A DNA stretch of 14,679 nt from CAZOKH01 sp964580315 (GCA_964580315.1 CAZOKH010000089.1:1-14679), one strand, 5' to 3'. Positions 1 through 8,040 are shown, counted from the stretch's first letter. Notes: a model not told the origin generated them from the sequence alone. Translations and numbers: made by a program.

Positions 1-3000
1 TTGACCTGTCCGGTGTTGGCCGAAGAGCCGCCGCCGGAAGAACCGGCGCCAGTGGAAAACGAAGCGTTAGAAACGGCGGTAGCACCGGCTGGTGTAAGCG
101 AATCATTGGCTGAGCCGGTGGCTGCGGTGCAAAACGAGGTACAGGAAACGGAGGAACCGCTGCCAGTGGAAAACGAAGCGTCAGAAACAGCGTCAGCGGT
201 TTCAGAGGAGGCAGAACCGGCCGCCGAAGGCGAACCGGGGGCTGAGGTACAAGAAGAAACTCAGGAAGAAACGCAACCCTTACCCGCTGAAACCGTTGAA
301 CCGGCGCAGGAAGCAGCAAATTTGGACGCTCCGCAGGTGGAAATGCCGCAAGAGGCGCCAACCGAATCAACCTCGCCCTGTGAACCAGTGCAAGAGGAAA
401 GTGATTCGGAAACGGTCACCACTGCCGATGCTCTCCTGCCTGACCCGTATTTCTACGATGCGGCGCATGTGGCTCATCATTACGCCACCATCAGCCTGGC
501 AGTGAACAACTTCACTGCGCAGGGCGGGGCGGGTATGATCTATGTTGAATCGGGCACATTTGCTGAAGTGGTGACCGTGTCTGGGGTCGATGGTCTAAAA
601 GGCATTGTTTTCCAGGATTACTATCCCGCTGAGGCAAGCGCCGGCTTTGATCCCTATGATTTCAGCACCTGGCCCACCATTGCGGGGTGGGTGACGGTTG
701 AAAACCAGACTGCCGGTTTCACCCTGCTTGGATTTAACATCACTACCGGATCAGCCGGCAGCCTGGTGTCATTTGTGAGCAATACTGGAACCCTGAACCT
801 GTCTTACCTGAATATTGAAAACACCGGCACGGGCGATGGTCTTGCCATCAACACCAACAACGGCGCCGTGAACATCTCGCATGTGCGTTCACGCGGCAAC
901 GGCAGGTATGGCGCCGTTATTGGCTATTTTTCGGCTGTTCAGGGAGCTGCCACCATCACCGATAGCAATTTTGACTCCAACGGAGGCGATTACGGGTTGG
1001 CCGTGACAGCAACGGGATTGGTCACGTTAAACGGCGTCTCTGTCAGCCGCAATGATGTGAGAGGCGCCTATATCAACAGCCGCGGGGTGTTGGTAAAAAA
1101 CAGTGTGTTCATTGGCAACGATCCGGGAGGCACAACCGGTTATGGCATGAGATATTTGCAAAACGGTCCCGGAAATTTGACCCTTGAAAATGTCCAATTT
1201 AACAATAATGCTGAAAATGGTTTTTCGGCTGATGTATGGGGCAATGTATCCATGCAATATGTCCGCGCTGACGGCAATGGAAACTCTGGTGCCATCCTGG
1301 ATACTTGTGACGAAGACGGCGGAGTCTGTACGAATCCCTCCAGCGGAAACGTCACCATTACGCACAGCCATTTTGAAAACAACTCCTGGCGGGTGAGCGG
1401 TTATTACGGGCTGGATATTTACACTGCCAAAGGCAGCATCACATTGACCGATGTGCATGGGTTGACCAACGGCGATGCTGATTCCACCGGTACGGGTGCT
1501 TATATCAACAACCGCTTCTCACCCGGCAGCAGCCCGGTCAAATTAACCGATTGCACATTCGATGGCAACCACAATCGCGGCTTCAGCATCTATTCAAAGG
1601 GAGTAATCACACTCAAAGGAGTGAGCGCTTCAGAAAATGCCAGTAGTGATTACGGCGCCTATTTAAATAATACATACGGCAGCGGGGGGATAGTGTTACA
1701 GGCATCCACGCTTTCTTCCAACTACTTTAATCAAAATGATGTGGATGACGTCAGCCTTTGGATCGAGTCTGACGGCAATGTCACTGTGCGCCAAACCTGG
1801 GTGGAAGACAACAACATTGACTCTACCATTGGAATGCAAATTGGCACGGACGGCAACGCGGTAGTGGCGGGCGGGGGCTTTAACCACAACGGCAACACCG
1901 GAATGATTGTCATTGCGCAGGGCACCATCAGCGTCACATTGACCGACTCAGGCGCCAGTGAAAATGCCGGCCGCGGGTTGTCACTGGAAAACACTTCGGC
2001 TGCCGGCAGCAAGTCGGTTACGGTGGATGGCGGCGATTATTCAGACAACGATTCAGTCGGGATTAATATTCTTTCCAACGGTGCCATCACATTAAAGAAC
2101 CTGACAGCGAATGATAATGACATCAACGGCGCCTACTTGAGCAATAACACCAGCCCGGGCAGTCCGGGCGTCAGCGTTCTAAAAACCCGCAGCGGCTTTA
2201 CCAACGAATTTGATGAAAACGGCGATATCGGACTTTACATCCTTACCAAAGGCGCAGTTAGCATCAAGAACACTCAGGCAAACAGCAACGATTCATTCGG
2301 CATTCGCGTTCAAAATACCGGCACAGGCAGTGTCAAACTGAACCAGGTGACCGCCAATTTGAATTGCAGTGACGTGGTTTCGAGTGCCGGAATTCGCATT
2401 TCAACCTACGGCAGCGTGAGCTTGACAGATGTGAACGCCAATACCAACGGCGACGGCAGCCATGCCAACTCGGGTCTTGTGATTGACAACACCCCGGGAG
2501 GGTTGAGCAACAAACCGGTGACTGTGCGCAACGGCACATTCAATGGCAATTTTGGCACAGCAATAGGAATCAATTCATTCAGCAGCATAACCTTAACAAA
2601 TGTGGCCGCATCATCCAACTATATTGGCGGCGGCTATATTGTCAATAGTGGCGGGACAGCTCGTTCGCCGGTTACGATTTCAAACAGCACATTTAACAGC
2701 AACGAGGCAGTAAATGGGCTGGAAATTGATTCACGCGGAACGGTTACCCTGCGTTCGGTGGATGCCAGCAGCAATGCTGATGAAAACGGGGTAAAAATCG
2801 ATAACGCCAAAGATGCCACCCATCCGGTGGATGTCAGCATCGTATGCACCGGCAGCAGTTGCGATTTCAATTCCAATGACGAATACGGCCTGGAAGTGAA
2901 CACATTTGGCAGCATAACGCTTAATGGGGTCAATGCGCTGGGCAACGCGGTCAACGGAGCTAATCTGACCAATCATCTGGCGGCAGATAACCATCCCAAA

Positions 3001-4629
3001 AATATCAGCATCACCAACACCGTTTTTGGAAAAAACCTGACCGGTTTTGGTCTTCTGGCAAATTCCAAAGGAAGCATCAGCCTGAACAATGTAAGTGCGA
3101 GCGGCAATGGTTTGTATGGCGCGCGATTGCTCAACGAAACCAGTCCCAACCGCGCTGGCATCTCCCTGTCGGGCGGTGGTGTTGCCGATACCTATAGTAG
3201 CAACCTGTCTTATGGGTTGTGGATCAACACGACGGGGCGGGTGACCATCAGCAAAATTGAGGCAAATGAGAACACCCATCATGGAGCCTACATCACTAAT
3301 GGATCGGCAACCACGCTCCAGGCAGTCAGCGTCAGCAATGCGGCATTTAACGATAATATGACTGAAGACGGCACCTACGACGCCGGGTTGTACATTATTG
3401 CCCGCGGTGCGGTTACGTTGAATCAGGTTTCGGCAAGCAACAACGGAGATTTGGACACCACGGTTCTGACCGGCGTCTATGTCAACAATACCCCTGTCAC
3501 GGCTGTCGTCACTCTGACCAACGTGACCGCCAGCAGCAATAATGGCGGAGGCTTGAGTGTGTATTCCAACACCAACATCACAGCCCGCAATCTAACTGCT
3601 TCGTATAATAATGGATCAGGCGCTTATATATCGACAACTGGCGGCACAGGCAACCTGACCCTGGGAAGAACAGGTGCGTTTATCAACCGGTTTAACAACA
3701 ATACGGATGCGGGGGTACGTTTGTATGCTACCGGAACCATGAATGTCTCTTATGTTGAGGCGATGGATAACGGCAATGAAGCCGGGGTAACCAGTGAGCA
3801 TGGATTGCTGGTGGCTAACAATACGGCAGCCACCGCCAAAAGTGTGACCGTGTCGCATGTAACCCTGCAAAACAATGATGACGCAAACCTGCTAATCCGT
3901 TCCAGCGGAGCGGTGACCCTCAGTGATGTAATTGCCAACGGCAGCTATCGTGCAGCCGGAATTTCCATCACCAATAACTATTTCGCCGGGCAGGCAGTCA
4001 ACATCACCCGAACCACTGCCAATGACAACGCCGTGAGGGGAATTGATGTGCTATCAGAAGGGCAGGTGACGCTCAACACCATGCAGGCGAATGAGAACGG
4101 CAGCGCAGGCATCTATGTCGAAAACTGGGAAGGCACCGGAGGAATCACGCTGACCGGCAGCGTCAACAGTGCCAGCCACAATGGCGAGTATGGCGTGTAC
4201 TTCTTCACCGAAGGCAATATCAGCGTTGCCAACCTGACGGCTGAATACAACGAAGACAACGGTGCTTATTTGAACGCCATTGCGGGCGGCGGCGGTTCGG
4301 GCAGCGTGACGGTGAACAAAGCCTACCTGCACAACAACTACTCAGAAGGACTGTCGATTCTGGCAGCCAACGACTGCACTTTGAGTACGGTGCAGGTTTT
4401 CAACAACGGCGACAACGGCGATGGAAGCGGCGACCACAGCGGAGCCTATATCACCATTTTTGGAAATTCCCTAACGGTAACTAAAAGCGCTTTCTTCCAA
4501 AACTGGGGCTATGGATTGCAGATCGATGAAACCGGCGGCACAGCCATCACCATCACCAACACCCTGTATATGGGCAACGACGCCGACAATGACTCGCTGT
4601 CCGACAGCCCGGATGTGTATATATATTAA
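1..4629 (+). CDS. giant secreted right-handed parallel beta-helix protein, 5'-truncated by the window
   Basis: The frame is open from base 1 to the TAA at 4627-4629 (1542 codons). The TTG at base 1 is probably not the start: the first residues (TCPVLA, then EE) look like the end of a signal peptide, so the true start should lie upstream. Residues 8 to about 140 are acidic and Pro/Glu/Val-rich, with the decamer PVENEALETA (17-26) returning as PVENEASETA (55-64). Residues 155-190 (YATISLAVNNF, then GGAGMIYVESGTF) match the usual entry to secreted beta-helix domains. From about residue 288 to the end I count some 22 diverged units of the form G-x-(V/I)-(T/S)-L-x-x-V-x-A-x-x-N, then GAYLxN, then a second Asn-containing rung, averaging about 58 residues. 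Such folds form long extracellular rods, often polysaccharide-active or adhesive, but I see no catalytic signature. The protein ends in DADNDSLSDSPD, an Asp-rich calcium-site-like motif. No anchor or sorting signal is visible. The fold is well supported; the role is unknown. Confidence 0.88.
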   Translation: MTCPVLAEEPPPEEPAPVENEALETAVAPAGVSESLAEPVAAVQNEVQETEEPLPVENEASETASAVSEEAEPAAEGEPGAEVQEETQEETQPLPAETVEPAQEAANLDAPQVEMPQEAPTESTSPCEPVQEESDSETVTTADALLPDPYFYDAAHVAHHYATISLAVNNFTAQGGAGMIYVESGTFAEVVTVSGVDGLKGIVFQDYYPAEASAGFDPYDFSTWPTIAGWVTVENQTAGFTLLGFNITTGSAGSLVSFVSNTGTLNLSYLNIENTGTGDGLAINTNNGAVNISHVRSRGNGRYGAVIGYFSAVQGAATITDSNFDSNGGDYGLAVTATGLVTLNGVSVSRNDVRGAYINSRGVLVKNSVFIGNDPGGTTGYGMRYLQNGPGNLTLENVQFNNNAENGFSADVWGNVSMQYVRADGNGNSGAILDTCDEDGGVCTNPSSGNVTITHSHFENNSWRVSGYYGLDIYTAKGSITLTDVHGLTNGDADSTGTGAYINNRFSPGSSPVKLTDCTFDGNHNRGFSIYSKGVITLKGVSASENASSDYGAYLNNTYGSGGIVLQASTLSSNYFNQNDVDDVSLWIESDGNVTVRQTWVEDNNIDSTIGMQIGTDGNAVVAGGGFNHNGNTGMIVIAQGTISVTLTDSGASENAGRGLSLENTSAAGSKSVTVDGGDYSDNDSVGINILSNGAITLKNLTANDNDINGAYLSNNTSPGSPGVSVLKTRSGFTNEFDENGDIGLYILTKGAVSIKNTQANSNDSFGIRVQNTGTGSVKLNQVTANLNCSDVVSSAGIRISTYGSVSLTDVNANTNGDGSHANSGLVIDNTPGGLSNKPVTVRNGTFNGNFGTAIGINSFSSITLTNVAASSNYIGGGYIVNSGGTARSPVTISNSTFNSNEAVNGLEIDSRGTVTLRSVDASSNADENGVKIDNAKDATHPVDVSIVCTGSSCDFNSNDEYGLEVNTFGSITLNGVNALGNAVNGANLTNHLAADNHPKNISITNTVFGKNLTGFGLLANSKGSISLNNVSASGNGLYGARLLNETSPNRAGISLSGGGVADTYSSNLSYGLWINTTGRVTISKIEANENTHHGAYITNGSATTLQAVSVSNAAFNDNMTEDGTYDAGLYIIARGAVTLNQVSASNNGDLDTTVLTGVYVNNTPVTAVVTLTNVTASSNNGGGLSVYSNTNITARNLTASYNNGSGAYISTTGGTGNLTLGRTGAFINRFNNNTDAGVRLYATGTMNVSYVEAMDNGNEAGVTSEHGLLVANNTAATAKSVTVSHVTLQNNDDANLLIRSSGAVTLSDVIANGSYRAAGISITNNYFAGQAVNITRTTANDNAVRGIDVLSEGQVTLNTMQANENGSAGIYVENWEGTGGITLTGSVNSASHNGEYGVYFFTEGNISVANLTAEYNEDNGAYLNAIAGGGGSGSVTVNKAYLHNNYSEGLSILAANDCTLSTVQVFNNGDNGDGSGDHSGAYITIFGNSLTVTKSAFFQNWGYGLQIDETGGTAITITNTLYMGNDADNDSLSDSPDVYIY

Positions 4630-4654
4630 GAGAGGCGCCAAACCATTCTTTTGT

Positions 4655-4816
4655 AAGAGGCTGTCTAAAAAGTGGGCAAACACACAGGTAAGCCCTCGTT
4701 TGCGTGGGTTGCCCCTACCCGTAGGGGTCAACCCATGTGCCTGCCCTCGTTTACGATGTCGACCCCAATATATGGCGTTAAACCATCTCCACGGGTTCTT
4801 TTTGGACAGCCCCTTT
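4655..4816. mobile_element. MITE-like element with terminal inverted repeats
   Basis: GGCTGTCTAAAAAG (4659-4672) is matched in inverted orientation by CTTTTTGGACAGCC (4798-4811), 13 of 14 bases. The similarity extends outward to about 18 bp per end. The interior is too short to encode a transposase. It holds a strong internal hairpin (4705-4718 pairing with 4721-4735, one bulged T) and a direct repeat GCCCTCGTTTRCG (4692-4704 and 4743-4755). The GGCTGTCYAAAAAG end resembles terminal repeats of several insertion sequence families, so this is probably a non-autonomous IS derivative. A TA dinucleotide flanks both ends (4654-4655 and 4816-4817) and could be a target duplication, but two bases are weak evidence. 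Confidence 0.6.
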
Positions 4817-4843
4817 AGAATAAATCTTTGAAAATGAAATGCA

Positions 4844-4878
4844 GACCTCAAGGGTTTTGAAAACCCTTGAGGTCTTTT
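4844..4878 (+). terminator. perfect palindrome with T-run, probable intrinsic terminator
   Basis: GACCTCAAGGGTTTT (4844-4858) is perfectly complementary to 4860-4874 around a single central G, and is followed by TTTT (4875-4878). The long stem plus U-tract fits a rho-independent terminator for the beta-helix gene, although that gene ends about 215 bp upstream. The near-perfect palindrome also looks like a dispersed repeat unit, so the terminator function could be incidental. Confidence 0.6.
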
Positions 4879-4900
4879 GTCGTCTGCAATTTTTTTTATT

Positions 4901-4930
4901 TGTGTTCATCTGTGTTTATCTGTGGTTCCA
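4901..4930. repeat. 10-nt tandem repeat, about three units
   Basis: Three consecutive decamers, TGTGTTCATC, TGTGTTTATC and TGTGGTTCCA, follow a run of eight T. This resembles a type of intergenic repeat seen in several environmental bacterial genomes (from memory, not searched). Read in frame with the next gene it gives an unlikely cysteine-rich leader, which argues against an upstream start for that gene. Confidence 0.5.
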
Positions 4931-4939
4931 TTCCAAATT

Positions 4940-4958
4940 GGGCGGATGCCATCCGCCC
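4940..4958. repeat. REP-like short palindrome
   Basis: GGGCGGAT (4940-4947), a 3-nt loop GCC, then ATCCGCCC (4951-4958): a perfect 8-bp stem. With the MITE-like element, terminator palindrome and 10-mer repeat, it fills most of the 369-bp gap 4630-4998, in which I see no gene. Confidence 0.5.
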
Positions 4959-4985
4959 CTACCTGTTGCATCCTGATTCGGAAGG

Positions 4986-4991
4986 TATAAT
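4986..4991 (+). promoter_or_regulatory. consensus -10 box, leaderless start for the AlkZ-related gene
   Basis: A perfect TATAAT ends 7 nt before the ATG at 4999. Transcription normally begins about 7 nt after the -10 box, so the mRNA should begin at or next to the start codon. No Shine-Dalgarno sequence lies between them. No standard -35 box at 17 bp is evident. Confidence 0.6.
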
Positions 4992-4998
4992 TTGCTCC

Positions 4999-5859
4999 AT
5001 GGCCGAGATTAATCTGGACGCCCTGGCCGCCCACCGCGCCCACGCCTGGCATGTTGACGAGAAACACCGCGTGCGCAGCGCCGAGCAAGCCGTCGATTTT
5101 GTCAACGAGCGCGGTTTTGTGTTCTTCTGGCCCATCACGGGGGTCGAGATGCCCTCGCTGTGGACCGCCGCGGCGGGCGACCGTCCGGTGCCCAACAATC
5201 ACGACGACCCCGGGCATGTCACCTGGAACTGGAAGGACGGCATGCTGGGCAAACGCCGCTGGTATTACGGCCGCCTGCTGCGCCGGCGCAACACGATTGC
5301 CTCGCTGGAAGCCGCCCGGCATTTCTACGCGCTCAGCCCCAACTACGGCGATTATGAGCAGGATTACCAGGATATTTACGATCAGGGGTTGCTGACCGCT
5401 GAAGCGCGCCAGGTGTACGAAGCCCTGCTGCGCGAGGGAGCGCTCGATTCGCTGGAACTGCGCCGCGCTGCGCACCTGTGGGGCGGCGAGAGCGTGGGGC
5501 GATTCAACCGCGCCCTGGACGATTTGCAGGTGCGTATGATGGCGCTGCCGGTGGGGGTGGCCGCTGTAGGCCGCTGGAATTACGCCTTCATCTATGACAT
5601 TCCGGCGCGCCACATGCCTGACCTGCCTGAACAGGCGCGCAGCATTAGCGAGCCGCAGGCGCGGCGCTGGCTGATGGAATGTTATTTACGCTCGGTGGGG
5701 GCGTCAGCCCGTGCCGGGGTGGCGCGCTTTTTTGGTTGGAACAGCGAAGAGGCGGAACGCACACTCCATCAATTGATTGAAAAAGGGGTGCTGGCGGGCG
5801 GTTTGGGGCACCCGCAGCAGCGCGGCGAGTGGCTGGCGCTGCCAGAATTGATCCAGTAA
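4999..5859 (+). CDS. AlkZ-related winged-helix protein (YcaQ/AlkZ superfamily)
   Basis: 286 aa. The ATG at 4999 is chosen because a TATAAT lies just upstream and because the upstream in-frame extension (from 4867) reads through repeat DNA. Segments such as FVNERGFVFFWPITGVEMPSL (residues 35-54), HVTWNWKDGMLGKRRWYYG (73-91) and a C-terminal winged-helix-like stretch (about 220-285, ARRWLMECYLRSVG) fit proteins annotated as AlkZ-related. Known relatives AlkZ and YcaQ are HTH_42-fold DNA glycosylases that repair interstrand crosslinks or alkylated bases using a QxQ or QxD catalytic motif. I cannot see that motif here, so glycosylase activity is uncertain. It is a soluble, cytoplasmic protein rich in Arg, Trp and Tyr. 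The next gene starts 25 bp after the stop and could be co-transcribed. Family placement is from recognition, not a search. Confidence 0.8.
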   Translation: MAEINLDALAAHRAHAWHVDEKHRVRSAEQAVDFVNERGFVFFWPITGVEMPSLWTAAAGDRPVPNNHDDPGHVTWNWKDGMLGKRRWYYGRLLRRRNTIASLEAARHFYALSPNYGDYEQDYQDIYDQGLLTAEARQVYEALLREGALDSLELRRAAHLWGGESVGRFNRALDDLQVRMMALPVGVAAVGRWNYAFIYDIPARHMPDLPEQARSISEPQARRWLMECYLRSVGASARAGVARFFGWNSEEAERTLHQLIEKGVLAGGLGHPQQRGEWLALPELIQ

Positions 5860-5865
5860 TTTCTT

Positions 5866-5876
5866 TACAATGGAAG
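5866..5876 (+). promoter_or_regulatory. -10-like TACAAT and GGAAG ribosome binding site
   Basis: TACAAT (5866-5871) resembles a -10 box. GGAAG (5872-5876) lies 8 nt before the ATG at 5885, a good Shine-Dalgarno spacing. The alternative ATG at 5870 overlaps the -10-like box and has no ribosome binding site, so 5885 is preferred. The two signals abut, so probably only one of them is functional. Confidence 0.35.
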
Positions 5877-5884
5877 TAAGCACC

Positions 5885-6505
5885 ATGCTCAAAAAAGGAT
5901 TCCTTCATCCCAATCTCTTTGTGCGGTTCTTTTCCCTGTTAGGCGTAATGCTGCTATTCTTTCTTGCAGTATGGACAATTAGTTATTTATCCTTGCCGGA
6001 AGGCATTCTGCGCGGGCGCACTGGCGCCCAGGCACTGGCTGGCAGTGACGCGGCCGGCAGCTTCTGGGTGGAGTTTGCCCGCATTGCCGCCATCAATTTG
6101 ATGGTTGGATTTTTATTTGTCGCCTTGCCCTGTTTCATTCAGACGGAACAGGGTTATCCCTATGGGTATTTCACACCCTTTGTATGGGCGGCAGTGTATG
6201 CGGTGACGCTGGGCACCAATTCATTCACCTTTGCCCTGCCCGGTGGAAAGATGGCGCCCTCATGGGAAGTGCTGTCTCGTGCCGGTCTTTTTGAGCTTGC
6301 CGCCTATTTACTGGCAGCCGCCAGCCTGTATTCAATTGCCCGTTATAAAGTGGTTGGAACCTGGCCGCGCCAGAAAGCAGAGCGAATAATAGACATACCG
6401 CGAATGAAATTATCGCAATGGGTGGGATTGGGCGCAGCATTGATTCTGCTGCTGGCTGCCAATGCCCGGGAGGCCTATCAGATCGTCAGCCTGTTTGGAA
6501 ATTAG
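5885..6505 (+). CDS. five-helix integral membrane protein, possibly SpoIIM-like
   Basis: 206 aa from the ATG at 5885 (an in-frame ATG at 5870 would add 5 residues). Hydrophobic segments lie at about residues 13-36, 66-86, 95-115, 133-153 and 177-200, giving roughly five membrane helices. A basic loop (154-168) precedes the last one. The last-but-one helix (RAGLFELAAYLLAAASLYS, 132-150) and the last (ALILLLAANAREAYQI, 185-200) are reminiscent of the SpoIIM/DUF95 membrane family, where a glycine/Glu-Leu-rich helix and a terminal AAxxEAY-type helix recur. This resemblance is faint and the protein may simply be an uncharacterised membrane protein. It follows the AlkZ-related gene closely on the same strand, and the leftward glycosyltransferase ends convergently 122 bp beyond it. 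Confidence 0.7.
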   Translation: MLKKGFLHPNLFVRFFSLLGVMLLFFLAVWTISYLSLPEGILRGRTGAQALAGSDAAGSFWVEFARIAAINLMVGFLFVALPCFIQTEQGYPYGYFTPFVWAAVYAVTLGTNSFTFALPGGKMAPSWEVLSRAGLFELAAYLLAAASLYSIARYKVVGTWPRQKAERIIDIPRMKLSQWVGLGAALILLLAANAREAYQIVSLFGN

Positions 6506-6627
6506 ACCGCCTGCCACACCTGATACAGCGCCAGGTGCTTCTCTTTACCATCAAAAAAACTCATCCAGGATATCAAAGCCGCTTTGCGCTGCTGAATTTC
6601 ACCCAAGTGATTCATGACTCCCAACTG
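6502..6627 (-). other. open frame after the glycosyltransferase stop: possible small ORF or readthrough extension
   Basis: On the minus strand, directly after the TGA of the glycosyltransferase (6630-6628) and in the same frame, the sequence stays open for 41 codons to a TAA at 6504-6502. From the ATG at 6615 it would encode 37 residues beginning MNHLGEIQQRKAALISW and ending ALYQVWQAV, a protein-like composition with three Trp. GGGAG stands 2 nt before that ATG, which is tight for a ribosome binding site. Options are a separate small ORF, a remnant of a longer C-terminus cut by a nonsense mutation, or chance. It overlaps the last bases of the convergent membrane-protein gene. Confidence 0.25.
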
Positions 6628-8040
6628 TCAATCCTTTGAGCAGGTCACAGCCAGCCACACGATAAAGGGAAATGTGTGTGTGATCAGGCGGTCAAAAGAA
6701 TGGGGCACCTGCCATTTGAGAGGATGCGGCGTTATCAGGTAAATGGCAAAATAGCCTGCATACAACAAAAACCAGATGCTAACCGCCACCAGGTAGCCCT
6801 GTTTTTCAACAGCAGTGAACCGGCGGAATCCGCTTATCATCAAAAAGAGCACAGGAAGCAAAAGAACAGGGTAATATGCCCTGCCGTATGCAATGATCTC
6901 TTTCACAATAAGGCTGGCAATTAACTGCCAGCGATCCAGCGAAACAAACCCATGCAGGGCATCGAAGTAGCTCAGCATATCGTTGGGAGGGGCCAATCGC
7001 AATTTAAAGAATAAGACAGCAGCCAGCGGTAGAACAGCTCCTGACGCAAAAGCCATCAGCCCATTTTTGCCGGGGCGCAATGCAGGAAAAATGCTCAACC
7101 CACCCAGCACCAGGCAGCAGCATAAAAAGAACAATAATCCTTCATTTTTAGTCCAGGCAGAGAATGCTGCCATTGCGCCCGCCAGCGCCATCAACCCGGG
7201 TGTGCTGCGGGAGGTCTTGTAATAGAAAAAGATCAATAGCAGGCTGGCGAGGATGTAATAAGCCAGCGGTTGATCAGCCAACTGCCAGACCGAGATATCC
7301 AGGAAAAACGGCACAGCAAGCAGCATCAATTCGCCTGTGACCGCTCGCCGGGCGCCTCTCAAAACCCCAATCGCCACCCCCAGCAGCGCCAGTGTGCCGG
7401 CGGCAAAACAGGCAGCTTGCAAAGCCGGGAAAATTATGGTCTCGCGACGAACAAATTCCCAGTAAGAAGTGACATTCAATGACAGCAACAGGGGATAATC
7501 GGCATGGAATTCCCAGGAAATATCCGGGGAAAAAGCTGTCATCCAATCAGGTCCCAGCCGATGAAAAAAACGCGCCCGCAAGTTCCAGATTGCATAGGCA
7601 TCAAAACTACCGTTGGGAGTGGTCAGGGTGGTTATGGCAAAATTTCCCCAGAATGCTGCAAGCGCAACTGCCAGCGATGCTGCCAGGAGTTTCTCAAACC
7701 AACCTGATTGCTGCCAGGCTGACCGGGCATTGGAAAGCAGTTCACGCCATCCCTTGTGATAGACCGGTTGCCGGAAAAGACCTTTCCGCCGGGCTGCCGC
7801 CGCAAGTACACCGCACACCAAAACTTCAACAACCCAGAAGCCGGCCTGCTGCGGCCCAAACACAACCATCCAGGCAAAGAAAAGCAGCGAAGAAAGCCCC
7901 AAACCCAGCCCCGGAGCCAGCGCCAATGCCATCAGGCGGTTGCCGCGCACCGCTTCAGATAAGAGAAGCCGGCCCAGCAGCCATCCCGCCAGCAGCGGCA
8001 AACCCAAAAACACCAGCGTTGCCAGAATGGTTTGAATCAC
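6628..8040 (-). CDS. GT-C-type membrane glycosyltransferase (ArnT/PMT-like)
   Basis: 470 aa, strongly hydrophobic, with about ten or more predicted membrane helices starting at residue 3. The first large extracytoplasmic loop has an acidic motif (NGSFDAYAIWNLRARFF, 143-159; Asp147), followed by HADYPLLLSLN (179-189). Such Asp-containing loops carry the catalytic acid in GT-C enzymes, which transfer a sugar from a polyprenyl-phosphate donor on the outer side of the membrane. TKNEGLLFFL and the late loop SFDRLITHTFPF also fit the ArnT/dolichyl-phosphate-mannose transferase group. Sugar and acceptor cannot be read from the sequence. The ATG at 8040 overlaps the stop of the upstream gene (ATGA, 8040-8037), so the two are probably translationally coupled. 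The frame stays open for 41 codons after its TGA (see 6502-6627). Confidence 0.85.
   Translation of the reverse strand: MIQTILATLVFLGLPLLAGWLLGRLLLSEAVRGNRLMALALAPGLGLGLSSLLFFAWMVVFGPQQAGFWVVEVLVCGVLAAAARRKGLFRQPVYHKGWRELLSNARSAWQQSGWFEKLLAASLAVALAAFWGNFAITTLTTPNGSFDAYAIWNLRARFFHRLGPDWMTAFSPDISWEFHADYPLLLSLNVTSYWEFVRRETIIFPALQAACFAAGTLALLGVAIGVLRGARRAVTGELMLLAVPFFLDISVWQLADQPLAYYILASLLLIFFYYKTSRSTPGLMALAGAMAAFSAWTKNEGLLFFLCCCLVLGGLSIFPALRPGKNGLMAFASGAVLPLAAVLFFKLRLAPPNDMLSYFDALHGFVSLDRWQLIASLIVKEIIAYGRAYYPVLLLPVLFLMISGFRRFTAVEKQGYLVAVSIWFLLYAGYFAIYLITPHPLKWQVPHSFDRLITHTFPFIVWLAVTCSKD

Noticed and set aside
1027..3282. Long minus-strand ORFs inside the beta-helix gene (for example 1027-1458 and 2731-3282)
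   Set aside because: They are antisense shadows of a repetitive Asn/Gly/Thr-rich coding sequence, lack recognisable domains and have no promoter or ribosome binding site that I can see.
865..4629. Repeats in this region as a CRISPR array or satellite DNA
   Set aside because: The periodicity is at protein level only, the DNA units are diverged and variable in length, and one long frame spans them all.
4471..4851. Minus- and plus-strand ORFs crossing the end of the beta-helix gene and the MITE-like element
   Set aside because: The reading frames run through the repeat element and give low-complexity, domain-free peptides.
4867..4998. Upstream ATG at 4867 as start of the AlkZ-related gene
   Set aside because: The extra 44 residues are encoded by tandem and REP-like repeat DNA, and a TATAAT lies immediately before the ATG at 4999.
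4906..5613. 235-codon minus-strand ORF antisense to the AlkZ-related gene
   Set aside because: The opposite frame has recognisable family motifs and a promoter; the antisense frame begins and ends in unrelated sequence.
6628..6630. TGA as a selenocysteine codon in the glycosyltransferase
   Set aside because: No SECIS-type hairpin is obvious right after it and a selenocysteine there would be unprecedented in this enzyme class as far as I know.
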